Assembly: GCA_015057605.1 (NCBI GenBank)
Contig: SVDX01000007.1
Location: 1-64,000 of the forward strand
From: Lachnospira sp.
GTDB taxonomy: Bacteria; Bacillota; Clostridia; Lachnospirales; Lachnospiraceae
DNA: 64,000 nt
Reading direction: 5' to 3'
The notes beneath the pieces were generated by a model. The model saw only the letters and a program-made list of their open reading frames with translations. It was not told the DNA's origin and made no database searches. The position numbers and the translations under genes were made by a program. Below are positions 47,047 to 55,268 of this stretch, one piece after another; the first letter of the stretch is position 1, and every line of letters begins with the position of its first letter.

Positions 47047-48315
47047 CTATTTACAATACAGTTCTATTTCAAGCTCATCTTTTATAACAGTTTTGCTAGT
47101 ACCCATTTTTAACAATTCAATTTCTGTAATCTTTATATACGAAATATCATTTATATCACTAATCCCATAAAACTGTATTTCGGCTAAATCACCATAAAGT
47201 CTATTAGTTCCACCTATAGTATTAGAATTTTTATTATATTTCAAATATTTACCAAAAACATCGTATTCCATCACTTTACCAGATGTTGTCATCACAATAT
47301 ATTTGGCTTCTTGTGTAATAAGTATGCCATAAGTATCATTTGTCATATTTATTCTTGCCTTAAAAGAAACTGCATCATCAGTCAAAGGAACTAATGAAAC
47401 ATTAGAAATCTCAACATAAGAATTCAAATCATCTATGTACTTGTTATCAATCTCGTCTATATGTAAAAACTTTTGTTCAAATTCAGCCAACTTTTTATTA
47501 TTAATTTGAACAATACAAATTGTAACAACTAAAGTTATAATAGCACATACAATTGCTAATATAACATTAATAACAATCCCTGTATCTTTTGATGCTTTTG
47601 CTCTTTCTTTTTGTTCTATCCAATATTGCTTTTCTTTCTCAACTTCCAATTTTTTATTTTCAAGCCCTGCGATAACAGGTTGCACCCACGACAAAAAATC
47701 CGCTTCAACACCATGTATAATCACACTCTCTTGCATTTGCGAATATGCCGTTAGCTTTACAAAAATTTTATCTATATCTTCTAACGAAAATATATTAGCT
47801 GTATTCGAAAATCTATATCCTAGTATTCTTTTAATATCCCTCAATGCACAAACATCAATTTCCTTATTACAATTTGTGACTCTTATATCGCATTCTGAAT
47901 TAGTAAAAACAATACACGAATATATTGGGGTATTAGAAAACATTCCCCTCAAAGCTTCTATGTGATATTTGTTTTGTTCAATTGGATTTCTAAATGTATT
48001 ATTTTTGGTTGTTCGAAAATATTGAGTCCATACAGCCCCTGTATCATCTCCATAAATAGTTCCCTTGTAATGCTTTATTTCAAAAACATACAATCCTGTT
48101 TCATGAATTAATAACAAATCAATTTCAGTAGTATTTGAATCACTAACTGGAATATTCAAATTCATCAGAATCTTTCCACATCCCAAAAGCGATTTATATA
48201 GTTCACAAAAAAGTAGGTACTCTCCATAATAACCCTTGCCACGTTCATCCCATATCTGTTTTTGTTCCTCTATATCAATACTAGTCAATTGCCTATACGT
48301 ATTCTTTATATCCAT
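47047..48315 (-). CDS. NERD-domain (nuclease-related) membrane protein
   Basis: The N-terminal NERD domain (about 25-150) carries GEYLLFCEL, EIDLLLIHETGLYVFEIKHYKG and a later NPIEQNKYH. These match the nuclease-related fold with acidic and Lys catalytic-type residues (EIDLL, FEIK). A membrane helix follows (about 245-272), and then a beta-rich extracellular or cytoplasmic tail. NERD proteins are often found in accessory or defence contexts, but activity is rarely shown. ATG 48315 is chosen; the frame extends 19 codons upstream without better support. The ribosome binding site is weak (GAGAG). Confidence 0.78.
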   Translation of the reverse strand: MDIKNTYRQLTSIDIEEQKQIWDERGKGYYGEYLLFCELYKSLLGCGKILMNLNIPVSDSNTTEIDLLLIHETGLYVFEIKHYKGTIYGDDTGAVWTQYFRTTKNNTFRNPIEQNKYHIEALRGMFSNTPIYSCIVFTNSECDIRVTNCNKEIDVCALRDIKRILGYRFSNTANIFSLEDIDKIFVKLTAYSQMQESVIIHGVEADFLSWVQPVIAGLENKKLEVEKEKQYWIEQKERAKASKDTGIVINVILAIVCAIITLVVTICIVQINNKKLAEFEQKFLHIDEIDNKYIDDLNSYVEISNVSLVPLTDDAVSFKARINMTNDTYGILITQEAKYIVMTTSGKVMEYDVFGKYLKYNKNSNTIGGTNRLYGDLAEIQFYGISDINDISYIKITEIELLKMGTSKTVIKDELEIELYCK

Positions 48316-48439
48316 TTTATACACATACTCTCTTAAAATAATTACTTTAAAGTCATTATACCTCAAAAACATATTCAGTCAAGTTTTAAGCCTTTATATA
48401 AGTTTTAATGCCATTATATATTTAAATTACTATACAAAA

Positions 48440-48471
48440 CTCCCCAACGTAAATTTCTTCACGCCGGGGGC
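48440..48471 (-). terminator. 32-bp ppdK-type hairpin, copy H1
   Basis: CTCCCCAACGT faces ACGCCGGGGG, a stem with G-T pairs, and the minus strand then runs into T4. This is the most diverged of six 32-bp hairpins between here and the window end. The flank TTTTAATCTATGTTATTTTA resembles that of copy H5. Confidence 0.75.
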
Positions 48472-48492
48472 ATTATTTTAATCTATGTTATT

Positions 48493-48537
48493 TTATAAAA
48501 TATTCTTTATCTCATATATCCTGATACTATTTTTCAT
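48493..48537 (-). other. Possible 14-codon peptide frame before hairpin H1
   Basis: GAAAGGATT lies upstream of an ATG that starts AAAAATAGT and stops after 14 codons (MKNSIRIYEIKNIL). A similar GAAAGGATT...ATGAAAAATA start recurs at 62486 next to hairpin H4, which makes a decayed repeated unit possible. Expression is unproven. Confidence 0.2.
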
Positions 48538-48553
48538 ATTAAATCCTTTCATC

Positions 48554-48586
48554 AAAAAAGGCAGAAACCCAATAGTCTCTACCTTC
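48554..48586 (-). terminator. Terminator after the HTH and 41-codon gene pair
   Basis: AAGGTAGAGAC and GTTTCTGCCTT pair with two G-T wobbles and lead into T6 on the minus strand. The region 48316-48634 otherwise holds only hairpin H1 and a doubtful 14-codon frame. Confidence 0.75.
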
Positions 48587-48634
48587 TATTAACTCGCTCA
48601 CTTTAGGGCTGTGCATCACCCACTAATAACTTGC

Positions 48635-48760
48635 TCATTTAGATATGCTTTTTACGGCTATTTTCCCTGCTGCAAAAACATCTCGAATATTCTTCCAGTC
48701 TCCAATCTCTTTCACTATTTCATCAACATTTACTCCTGCTATGATAATATATTTCTTCAC
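48635..48760 (-). CDS. Small 41-residue protein coupled to the HTH gene
   Basis: Starts at GTG 48760, whose G is the last base of the HTH gene's TAG stop, so translation is coupled. GAAAGGAAG lies about ten bases upstream, inside the end of the HTH gene. It encodes MKKYIIIAGVNVDE followed by IVKEIGDWKN and ends KSISK. A terminator follows. The arrangement resembles the second gene of a compact toxin-antitoxin or regulator pair, but the product has no recognisable domain. It could instead be a remnant. Confidence 0.5.
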   Translation of the reverse strand: MKKYIIIAGVNVDEIVKEIGDWKNIRDVFAAGKIAVKSISK

Positions 48761-49221
48761 TAAAACAACTTCCTTTCAAGAACTTCTCGTTGTTTTACCT
48801 GAAGAAGGAAATCACCTAACATCTCATAGAAAGTTTTCTCATCTTCTGTTTTAGCATCTAATAATAGTTGTAGTGTATCTTGTGGACGAATTTTCTTAAT
48901 CTCTTCATATACACTTCCATACTGTGTATTTTCTCTTACCACATTTTCTTGTATACCCACTAATTCCACAGACAAATCTAGTTTCATACTTCTAGCATAT
49001 CGTACAAGACTATCCATTGATGCTTCATTTTTCTTTAATTCAATTCTTGCAATATTGGCTCTTTTCATACCAGTAGCATCTGCAATATCCTTTTGTGTTA
49101 GTTTAAGTTGTTTACGATATGCAATTAATTGATCTACAATATCATCTGTAATACGTTTTGAATCTTTTTCAATTAATAAATCGCCATCTCCTGTGCTAAT
49201 TACATAATCCACTTTATTCAT
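48760..49221 (-). CDS. XRE-family HTH protein, antitoxin-like
   Basis: A helix-turn-helix (about 30-85; IAYRKQLKLTQKDIADATGM, then RANIARIELKKNEASMDSLV) is embedded between an N-terminal beta strand and a C-terminal helical tail (about 115-153). This layout recalls regulator or antitoxin proteins. ATG 49221 follows AGAGGTG. A palindrome, GTATCTTTTATGATAC, lies just upstream and could be its own operator. Its stop overlaps a 41-codon reading frame. It is probably a DNA-binding autoregulator. Confidence 0.8.
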   Translation of the reverse strand: MNKVDYVISTGDGDLLIEKDSKRITDDIVDQLIAYRKQLKLTQKDIADATGMKRANIARIELKKNEASMDSLVRYARSMKLDLSVELVGIQENVVRENTQYGSVYEEIKKIRPQDTLQLLLDAKTEDEKTFYEMLGDFLLQVKQREVLERKLF

Positions 49222-49238
49222 GTACACACCTCTAAAAA

Positions 49239-49254
49239 GTATCTTTTATGATAC
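49239..49254. promoter_or_regulatory. Palindrome upstream of the HTH gene
   Basis: GTATC and GATAC surround a 6-bp centre, 18 bp upstream of the start codon. The position suits an operator for autorepression by the HTH protein. The rest of 49222-49592 holds a terminator at 49487-49521 and no credible gene. Confidence 0.4.
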
Positions 49255-49486
49255 AATTATTGCACATATGTCACCAAAATGCAACCAGTATAATTTTCTT
49301 TTCTAACATTTCACATTCTTATACTTTTTCCAAAAGAGCTTGCAAATTTTTCTACCTGTTCTAAAACATCAGACTGACTTTGCGTTTGTCTACTCAATCT
49401 TAATTATAGCGAATTCGCCACAATTAAAAAGAACATTTGTATCTGTAATGATATTCTTTCTTATACACTGTTTTCATGACAAAAAT

Positions 49487-49521
49487 AATCCAACTAGAAC
49501 CATTATGATTCTAGTCGGATT
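49487..49521 (-). terminator. Likely terminator of the HTH-PolC gene
   Basis: ATCCGACTAGAA and TTCTAGTTGGAT pair with one G-T and lead into ATTTTTG on the minus strand. It lies about 70 bp past the gene's stop, which is far but the only candidate. Confidence 0.65.
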
Positions 49522-49592
49522 TAATATTTTACTTTCACTATTGACTATATTTTTTCTCCGAAAATTCTTTCTTCTTTAAATACTCGACTTTT

Positions 49593-51062
49593 CTATCCCT
49601 TATTCATCTTTACAAATTTACAAATATCTCTTTTTACCAGCACAACAAGATGTGTCTTTGGAAATAGATACAATATTTTTTTCATGCTTTCCACATACCA
49701 TTCTGGCACTTCACACTCTAACAAAAGTTGCTCAATCGTTGCTGGCATACGATTATTTGAGTATTTGCCTTTACGAACATCCTCCATTATTTCGAATACC
49801 TGACCTGAAGGATTATCACAGCACTTGCCATTTAGCTTATCATACACGTAAGCATATACATCCTCTCTGTTAGATATCAACTGACTTAACGGTATTCCTT
49901 TATCATATAAAATCTCTCCATTATCCTTCCATGCACCTGTACTATGTATAAATCCATATAGTGAAATCAAATCATTAAAGCTAGGATTTTTGATATCAGC
50001 CAACACTTTTTCCAGATTCATATCACCATCATAACCAATAAATTTGTTATTTGCTACAGCATATTCAAAATATGCTTTTATTTGTTCTGGTGTGAACTTC
50101 ACATCCAATAAATCTCGACTGCTAATTCGTTCCTCAACATTCTCTACAACCGTAAGTATCGACCAATCGCTTAGCGACTTAAAATATTCTTCGCCCTTCA
50201 TAGTAATTACTTCTTCAGGATATTTTTTTACCATATCTTTTGAAAAAAGTACAAACTTTGTCATCAATAATTTATCATCTAACACACACATATCATCATC
50301 ATAAATAACATTCACTTCTCGAATCACACCATAATCTTTAAAATATTCTTGCAAACATTTCTTCACATACACCGTAGCACCACTTGAAACATAAATCTCA
50401 TTATAATTCCTAATAGGATACATATTAACCGCATCAATTCCAAACCCGTCCTTGTTATAATAGCTTCCGCAAGAACACTTTTTATCTGGCAAATCTAGTC
50501 CACACTTTTCATTGGAAACAAATTCTACACTTTTACAAGAAGGACAATAATAATGTGGTGACAGCGGATTAACATTGGTTCCACCTAAGAGCCATGCGAT
50601 AAAAGATGCTCCCGTCTTTGCGCCTCTTACATCAAAATAAGCATCTTCCTCATAACATTTTTCTTGTAGTTTTCCTAAAAATCCCATCCACAAAAGTTCT
50701 TCTTGACCATCAAGCATCAATTCTTCTGTCTTGAAACGATTAGCAATTCTTATTGGCGGATTCTCGCCATACAACTCTTTCATTTTATTTTTCGCTATTT
50801 TTATAATTTTATATTTCATTGCAAATAAGTCCTTTCTCTCCTTATTGAAAGTAGCATATTCGCAAGTCAACAGCTCGTCCACGCTTACATCCAGTACCTC
50901 TGACAATTTTCTAATTGTATCAATTCGTGGCTTTGAAGCACCATTTTCCCATTTCGATACCGCTTTATCTGTAACACCGACGAGTGCACCCAATTGGTAT
51001 TGAGATAGGCCTGCTCTCTCCCTTAATGCACTGATAAAATTTCCAAAACTATAGTCTCTCAT
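49593..51062 (-). CDS. XRE HTH fused to a catalytically dead PolC-type DNA polymerase fragment
   Basis: Residues 1-70 are an XRE helix-turn-helix. The rest reads as pieces of Firmicute PolC (DNA polymerase III alpha). About 145-175 (RGAKTGASFIAWL, then NVNPLSPHYYCPSC) matches the GS-rich PolC segment and zinc site, with Cys173, Cys176, Cys196 and Cys198 and LDLPDKKC. About 360-485 matches the fingers region (ISLYGFIHSTGAW, ISNREDVYAYVY, IMEDVRKGK, VPEWYVESMKKILYLFPK). The catalytic PDIDLNF and GHDDPT motifs and the PHP and exonuclease domains are absent. It cannot be an active polymerase. ATG 51062 has GGAGG. It may be a regulator or decoy. Confidence 0.82.
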   Translation of the reverse strand: MRDYSFGNFISALRERAGLSQYQLGALVGVTDKAVSKWENGASKPRIDTIRKLSEVLDVSVDELLTCEYATFNKERKDLFAMKYKIIKIAKNKMKELYGENPPIRIANRFKTEELMLDGQEELLWMGFLGKLQEKCYEEDAYFDVRGAKTGASFIAWLLGGTNVNPLSPHYYCPSCKSVEFVSNEKCGLDLPDKKCSCGSYYNKDGFGIDAVNMYPIRNYNEIYVSSGATVYVKKCLQEYFKDYGVIREVNVIYDDDMCVLDDKLLMTKFVLFSKDMVKKYPEEVITMKGEEYFKSLSDWSILTVVENVEERISSRDLLDVKFTPEQIKAYFEYAVANNKFIGYDGDMNLEKVLADIKNPSFNDLISLYGFIHSTGAWKDNGEILYDKGIPLSQLISNREDVYAYVYDKLNGKCCDNPSGQVFEIMEDVRKGKYSNNRMPATIEQLLLECEVPEWYVESMKKILYLFPKTHLVVLVKRDICKFVKMNKG

Positions 51063-51089
51063 AATCATCCTCCGTTACTTGCTAAGTTT

Positions 51090-51117
51090 ATTTTACAACA
51101 GATTTATGATTTTGCAA
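51090..51117 (-). promoter_or_regulatory. Likely promoter of the HTH-PolC gene
   Basis: TTGCAA and TAAAAT are separated by 16 bases, about 30 bp upstream of the start codon. The stretch 51063-51466 otherwise holds hairpin H2 and the ppdK-derived segment. Confidence 0.45.
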
Positions 51118-51278
51118 TTCATTGGTGTAGAAGGAAAGTAGAGGTTTGGGTAAAAGATAGATGTGTAAGTGTGTATTTTAATTATATCATTTTGAAAAAA
51201 ATGATATAATTGGAATGAAAATGATAGGGTTAATAATATGTGATTAAAAGGGTAATTTTGTATTATTTTTACAAAAAA

Positions 51279-51405
51279 CTCCCCAACGCAAATTTATTCA
51301 CGTTGGGGAGTCCATTACTCTAATCTATTCTACTGTCATTGGAGTTACTTTGCTACTCCTTCGTTTATAGCAGCCTGAGTCGCTGTGGTACAGCGGTGAG
51401 CAATA
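51279..51405 (-). repeat. Diverged second copy of the ppdK 3' end plus terminator (includes hairpin H2)
   Basis: By eye, 94 of 106 aligned positions match 63821-63926. The hairpin (51279-51310) is followed by the block TCCATTACTCTAATCTATTC and by coding-like sequence whose translation ends [10 protein letters not shown], identical to the PPDK C-terminus. Several differences in the coding part are synonymous (GCT for GCA, ATA for ATT, stop TAA for TAG). The copy therefore comes from a related ppdK allele rather than from local duplication without selection. Upstream the reading frame becomes unrelated. It has no start codon, so it is a gene remnant or attachment-like site. Confidence 0.8.
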
Positions 51406-51466
51406 GATATTCTTTTTCTTACTTCCAACAACTTTTCAAGTGTTACTTTGCAGTTTATATCACACC

Positions 51467-52306
51467 CTAATGATTCCCTATTCTTTCTTCTAATATTTTT
51501 TCAAATTCCTTTAATTTTCTTGAATGAATTGCTACTCCTAAATTATTAGGAATTTGGGTTATTGCTTTAGGCATTTTATTTGTTGGAACATCAATTATTT
51601 TTATATCTCCATCTACTGTATGTTGTGCAACAGCATAAATAATACCCACTAATCTAAGTCTATCTCCAAAAGCCACTCCACCATTAAACAATGAATAAGA
51701 GCCTTGATTAAAAATATATACTGGCGAACCACTAGAGCCACCATAAATTGCTGCATCAACCAAAAATCTTGGCTTATTCTCAAAATCCAATTGTAGCGAT
51801 GTTGCCGTAATTCCCTTCCTAACAATCGGCATATTATTATATGAATCCCAAATCCCATCTGGATAACCTACAATTGTTACATCCTCTATTCTTGATAATG
51901 TATTACTAATCTCCATAGTATCAGGGATATCTTTCATTGACAATGTAGTATAATACAAATTCTTTTTCGATTTTTCAATTTCGCGATGGATGTATGCTAT
52001 AGGAAGAATACACAAGTCAACCTCATTATCCGGATGCATAATCCATCTCTTTTCAAAATTATCAATAATCAAATCAACGTATTCTCCTTTTAAAGGGGTT
52101 CCTTCACTATCTTGAAGGGAAAAACGTAATTTTCCAGTAATCGCATTTTTTATTACATGCTTATTCGTAACAATTGTTGGAACACTAGTTTTAGTATTCT
52201 CATCATATAAAAAGCTAAAGAAAAAACCTGTTCCTGTTGACACTCCACCTGGTACATTAGTCTCGATTCGTATTGTTGATAACAAAACCCACTCTGCTAT
52301 ATTCAT
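51467..52306 (-). CDS. Trypsin-like serine protease without signal peptide
   Basis: A chymotrypsin-fold protease of 279 residues with a complete triad: His in VTNKHVI, Asp in EVDLCIL and Ser in GGSSGSPVY. A PDZ domain, membrane helix and signal peptide are all absent, so it should be cytoplasmic, unlike the HtrA at 1600. Such stand-alone cytoplasmic trypsin domains often occur in defence and conflict gene sets. I use ATG 52306, ten bases after AAGGAG; GTG 52315 overlaps the site. The gene runs into the ppdK remnant at its 3' side. Confidence 0.82.
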   Translation of the reverse strand: MNIAEWVLLSTIRIETNVPGGVSTGTGFFFSFLYDENTKTSVPTIVTNKHVIKNAITGKLRFSLQDSEGTPLKGEYVDLIIDNFEKRWIMHPDNEVDLCILPIAYIHREIEKSKKNLYYTTLSMKDIPDTMEISNTLSRIEDVTIVGYPDGIWDSYNNMPIVRKGITATSLQLDFENKPRFLVDAAIYGGSSGSPVYIFNQGSYSLFNGGVAFGDRLRLVGIIYAVAQHTVDGDIKIIDVPTNKMPKAITQIPNNLGVAIHSRKLKEFEKILEERIGNH

Positions 52307-52394
52307 CAAATTCACGCTCCTTTTATTACTATATTATTTCACATAAAATTCTTTTTCATCCATTATACCACACCCAACTATTCTATATACGCAA

Positions 52395-53186
52395 TTAATA
52401 CACCAACCTGTGCATTTTTTCCTCATCTCCAAAAGAAGCATACTTTCTGTATCTTCCTTGCTCTATAGTTACATCTAAATCATACGTCATTTTCAAATTA
52501 TATTCTGTAATAATATCTGTTGCCTTTCCAAACAATTGTCCTGAATCCGACATCATCAGAACCCTATCATTTAATTCCATTGCTTGTCCCGGATTATGTG
52601 TCGTGGTAATCACACAATATCCTCGTTCTGCAAGTCTTGTAATCTGGTTAAGCACAATCAATTGATTCTTAATATCTAAATTTGATGTAGGTTCATCAAA
52701 CACAATAATTTTAGGATTTTGTATAATAGCTCTCGCTATCTTAACAATTTGCATCTCACCAGAAGAAAGTTCAAAGACATCTCTATTAAACAGATTCCCA
52801 TGACCTAAATCTTCTAAAATACTATATGCCTTTTCATACTGACTTTTATTCGGTGACTGCAATGATGTCAACCTATTAGCAAATCCTGTTGCCAAAAAGT
52901 CCGCTACACGTAAATTCTGATAACATGGATTATTTGATGCTACAACCGCAATCAAAGAAGATAATTCGTTTACAGATAACTCTCTTACTTCTTTATTATC
53001 AACTGTAATACTACCTATGTAATTATGTAATTCAGCAGTTAAACAACGTATAAATGTAGTCTTTCCTATTCCATTTCTACCAAGAATAGCAAGCACACTA
53101 CTTGAGCCAATCGAAAAAGATAAATCATTTAGTATTAATGGACTATCTTTTTTATATTTAAAGGATAAGTTTTTTACATTAATCAT
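52395..53186 (-). CDS. Iron-siderophore-type ABC transporter ATPase
   Basis: A 263-residue FecE/FepC-type ATPase. Walker A is GRNGIGKTT, the Q-loop region follows, the ABC signature reads LSSGEMQ (with EMQ rather than the usual QQ), and Walker B is IIVFDEPTS. The His-switch is in TTHNPG. The ATG overlaps the stop of the permease gene (ATGA). It provides energy for import of ferric siderophore, haem or cobalamin in the four-gene operon. Confidence 0.9.
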   Translation of the reverse strand: MINVKNLSFKYKKDSPLILNDLSFSIGSSSVLAILGRNGIGKTTFIRCLTAELHNYIGSITVDNKEVRELSVNELSSLIAVVASNNPCYQNLRVADFLATGFANRLTSLQSPNKSQYEKAYSILEDLGHGNLFNRDVFELSSGEMQIVKIARAIIQNPKIIVFDEPTSNLDIKNQLIVLNQITRLAERGYCVITTTHNPGQAMELNDRVLMMSDSGQLFGKATDIITEYNLKMTYDLDVTIEQGRYRKYASFGDEEKMHRLVY

Positions 53187-54235
53187 CTGTTTTTCTCCTC
53201 ACTGTGCTTTGCGTTAATAAACCAACAAGTGATAAACAACGGAAGACCTAATAGTCCAGATATAATACTTACAGGAAGTTCCGCAGCTGATATCAATCTA
53301 TTAATAATATCTACTACTAACAAAAATATGCTGCCCATTAAGAATGCTAACGGCATTGTATATCTATGATTTTGACCTACTAACAATCTAGATAATTGTG
53401 GAATAACTAATCCAACCCATCCAATAGAACCTGATATTGATACCGCAGATGCTACCAATACCGTAGCACACGCTAGATATATAACTCTATTTCTACCAAT
53501 ATTAAATCCCATACTCTTCGCTTCACTATCCATAAAACAAAAGTAATTTAATCCCCAACTTCTAGTAAAAAGTATTACTGTACAAATAGTAACTGGTATA
53601 GCTATATATGCTAATTGCTCCATTGTTATCGATGAAATATCACCCATTGTCCAAAATACGATTGCCTGAAGATGTATCTCCGGATTAGCCATATATTTAA
53701 TCATAGCTAATACTGATGACATTGCACCACCAATCAATATTCCGGACAAAATAAGCGATAAAGTCTTATCCAATTTAATGCTGGATGATAATAAAAATAT
53801 TAAGCATATATTTGCTACACCCAATATAAAAGCTAAAAATTGTATCTGCATAGTTGATAAGCCTAATACAATTCCTAATGCAGCACCTACACATGAACTA
53901 GTACTAACACCTAAAATATCCTGAGATACAAGCGTATTTCTAAAAACACCTTGATATGTAAGTCCAGCTATTGCTAATATTCCACCTATCACAACTGACG
54001 CTACAGTTCTTGGAATACGTATATTTATGATAATGGTTCGAATAATTTCTGCTTCCTTAGTTCCGTTATATCCTAGCATTGCTTTAATTGTTTCCATAAA
54101 CGACATTCCATATTGTCCAATAAACAATGAAATGCATATTAATGTTACATTAGCAATTAACAAAGCTATAATCAATATTACAATTTTTCTTTTATCTTGA
54201 AACAGCTGTTCAGTTTGTGATTTCTTTTTCTCCAT
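53183..54235 (-). CDS. FecCD-type ABC transporter permease
   Basis: About ten membrane helices in 350 residues, with RIPRTVASVVIGG near residue 74 and SGSIGWVGLVIPQLSRLLVG near 270, which are FecCD/BtuC signatures. It forms the channel for a chelated iron or corrinoid ligand. The start codon lies 26 bp inside the binding-protein gene, with GGAGG upstream. Its stop overlaps the ATPase start. All four genes are translationally linked. Confidence 0.92.
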   Translation of the reverse strand: MEKKKSQTEQLFQDKRKIVILIIALLIANVTLICISLFIGQYGMSFMETIKAMLGYNGTKEAEIIRTIIINIRIPRTVASVVIGGILAIAGLTYQGVFRNTLVSQDILGVSTSSCVGAALGIVLGLSTMQIQFLAFILGVANICLIFLLSSSIKLDKTLSLILSGILIGGAMSSVLAMIKYMANPEIHLQAIVFWTMGDISSITMEQLAYIAIPVTICTVILFTRSWGLNYFCFMDSEAKSMGFNIGRNRVIYLACATVLVASAVSISGSIGWVGLVIPQLSRLLVGQNHRYTMPLAFLMGSIFLLVVDIINRLISAAELPVSIISGLLGLPLFITCWFINAKHSEEKNR

Positions 54236-55268
54236 TTGGTGTTAATCCTCCAAGGATATACTCTGCTTGTTTCTCTGTTAATGTATATCCTGCAAATTCC
54301 TCATAAAAGCTAATTGTTTCCTCTATTAAGTCATATTCAAAATATTCAGGATAGATAACCGCACTTGTCCAAGTAATCATTAAGGCAATCTCTAACCCAT
54401 AACGGTTCCATGCAGATATGCCCATAGGAACTATAAACACATTTTCATTTTCTACCGCATCATTATTAGACCATTCTGCTGTTGACATCAGTTCATCATA
54501 CAATACATGCTGATATTTTCCACCAATAATAATATTCTGTGGGTTTACAGCTAGAATTGCCTCGCTATCAACCTTATTAGCTGGTGATTCTATCAATTCA
54601 TCAGTTGCAAATATTGTGTACGACAAATTCGCACACGCTGAATTAGTTGAGCCCTTTCCTGCAGTTTTATATAATCCTTTATTTGAAACTCCATTTATAT
54701 AATACATTGATTCTTTTTCAGGTAATTTTCCATCAAGAGTATCTGCAACTAACTTTATATTTCCTTCTAAATAATCAACATATTTTTCACACTTTGTTTT
54801 TGCGTCATCTCCTAATATGTCTCCTAACATATTTATAGCTACCTTCATATCTTCTATAGTCCAATATGAGAAAGTAACTGCTGTTACGCCTTTACTTCGC
54901 AAATCTCTTGCTTGTTCTGCTTCCTGAACAAGAACAATATCTGCATCTGCTTTCAAAAGAACTTCTGCACTAGCTTCTTGGTCAAATTTTTCTATATTTT
55001 CTATTTCAGGATACATTTCAACCATCCACTGTGATTCTATTGCATCAACATTAATACCAGTAAGATATTTTCCAAAGTCTAATCCTACCATCACTTGACA
55101 GCCATATGTAACCAAGTTAATTACAGTATCTACTTTTTCAGGAATTTCTACCTCATCTCCCGCACAATCAATTATCTTCTTTGTATTATCACTTTTTTTG
55201 ACATTACCACATGCAGTTGCACTAAATAGTATAGTCATTATTAACATTATAGAAATTATTCTTTTCAT
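54210..55268 (-). CDS. Iron-siderophore-type substrate-binding lipoprotein
   Basis: A lipoprotein signal ends in the lipobox TACGN (lipidated Cys about 20). The mature part is a class III binding protein with two lobes: VDTVINLVTYGCQVMVG, VLLKADADIVLV and AVNPQNIIIGG. I start at ATG 55268 (MKRIISIM), which overlaps the stop of the esterase gene as ATGA. The longer frame has no ribosome binding site. The ligand could be a ferric siderophore or other chelate. Length 352. Confidence 0.9.
   Translation of the reverse strand: MKRIISIMLIMTILFSATACGNVKKSDNTKKIIDCAGDEVEIPEKVDTVINLVTYGCQVMVGLDFGKYLTGINVDAIESQWMVEMYPEIENIEKFDQEASAEVLLKADADIVLVQEAEQARDLRSKGVTAVTFSYWTIEDMKVAINMLGDILGDDAKTKCEKYVDYLEGNIKLVADTLDGKLPEKESMYYINGVSNKGLYKTAGKGSTNSACANLSYTIFATDELIESPANKVDSEAILAVNPQNIIIGGKYQHVLYDELMSTAEWSNNDAVENENVFIVPMGISAWNRYGLEIALMITWTSAVIYPEYFEYDLIEETISFYEEFAGYTLTEKQAEYILGGLTPNGEKEITN

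Noticed and set aside
49340..49579. A 79-codon hydrophobic plus-strand frame
   Set aside because: It lacks a ribosome binding site, runs through the terminator of a minus-strand gene and has AT-driven composition.
51340..51510. A real gene ending [10 protein letters not shown]
   Set aside because: The frame has no start codon with a ribosome binding site and overlaps the end of the protease gene. Only the last two dozen codons resemble PPDK.
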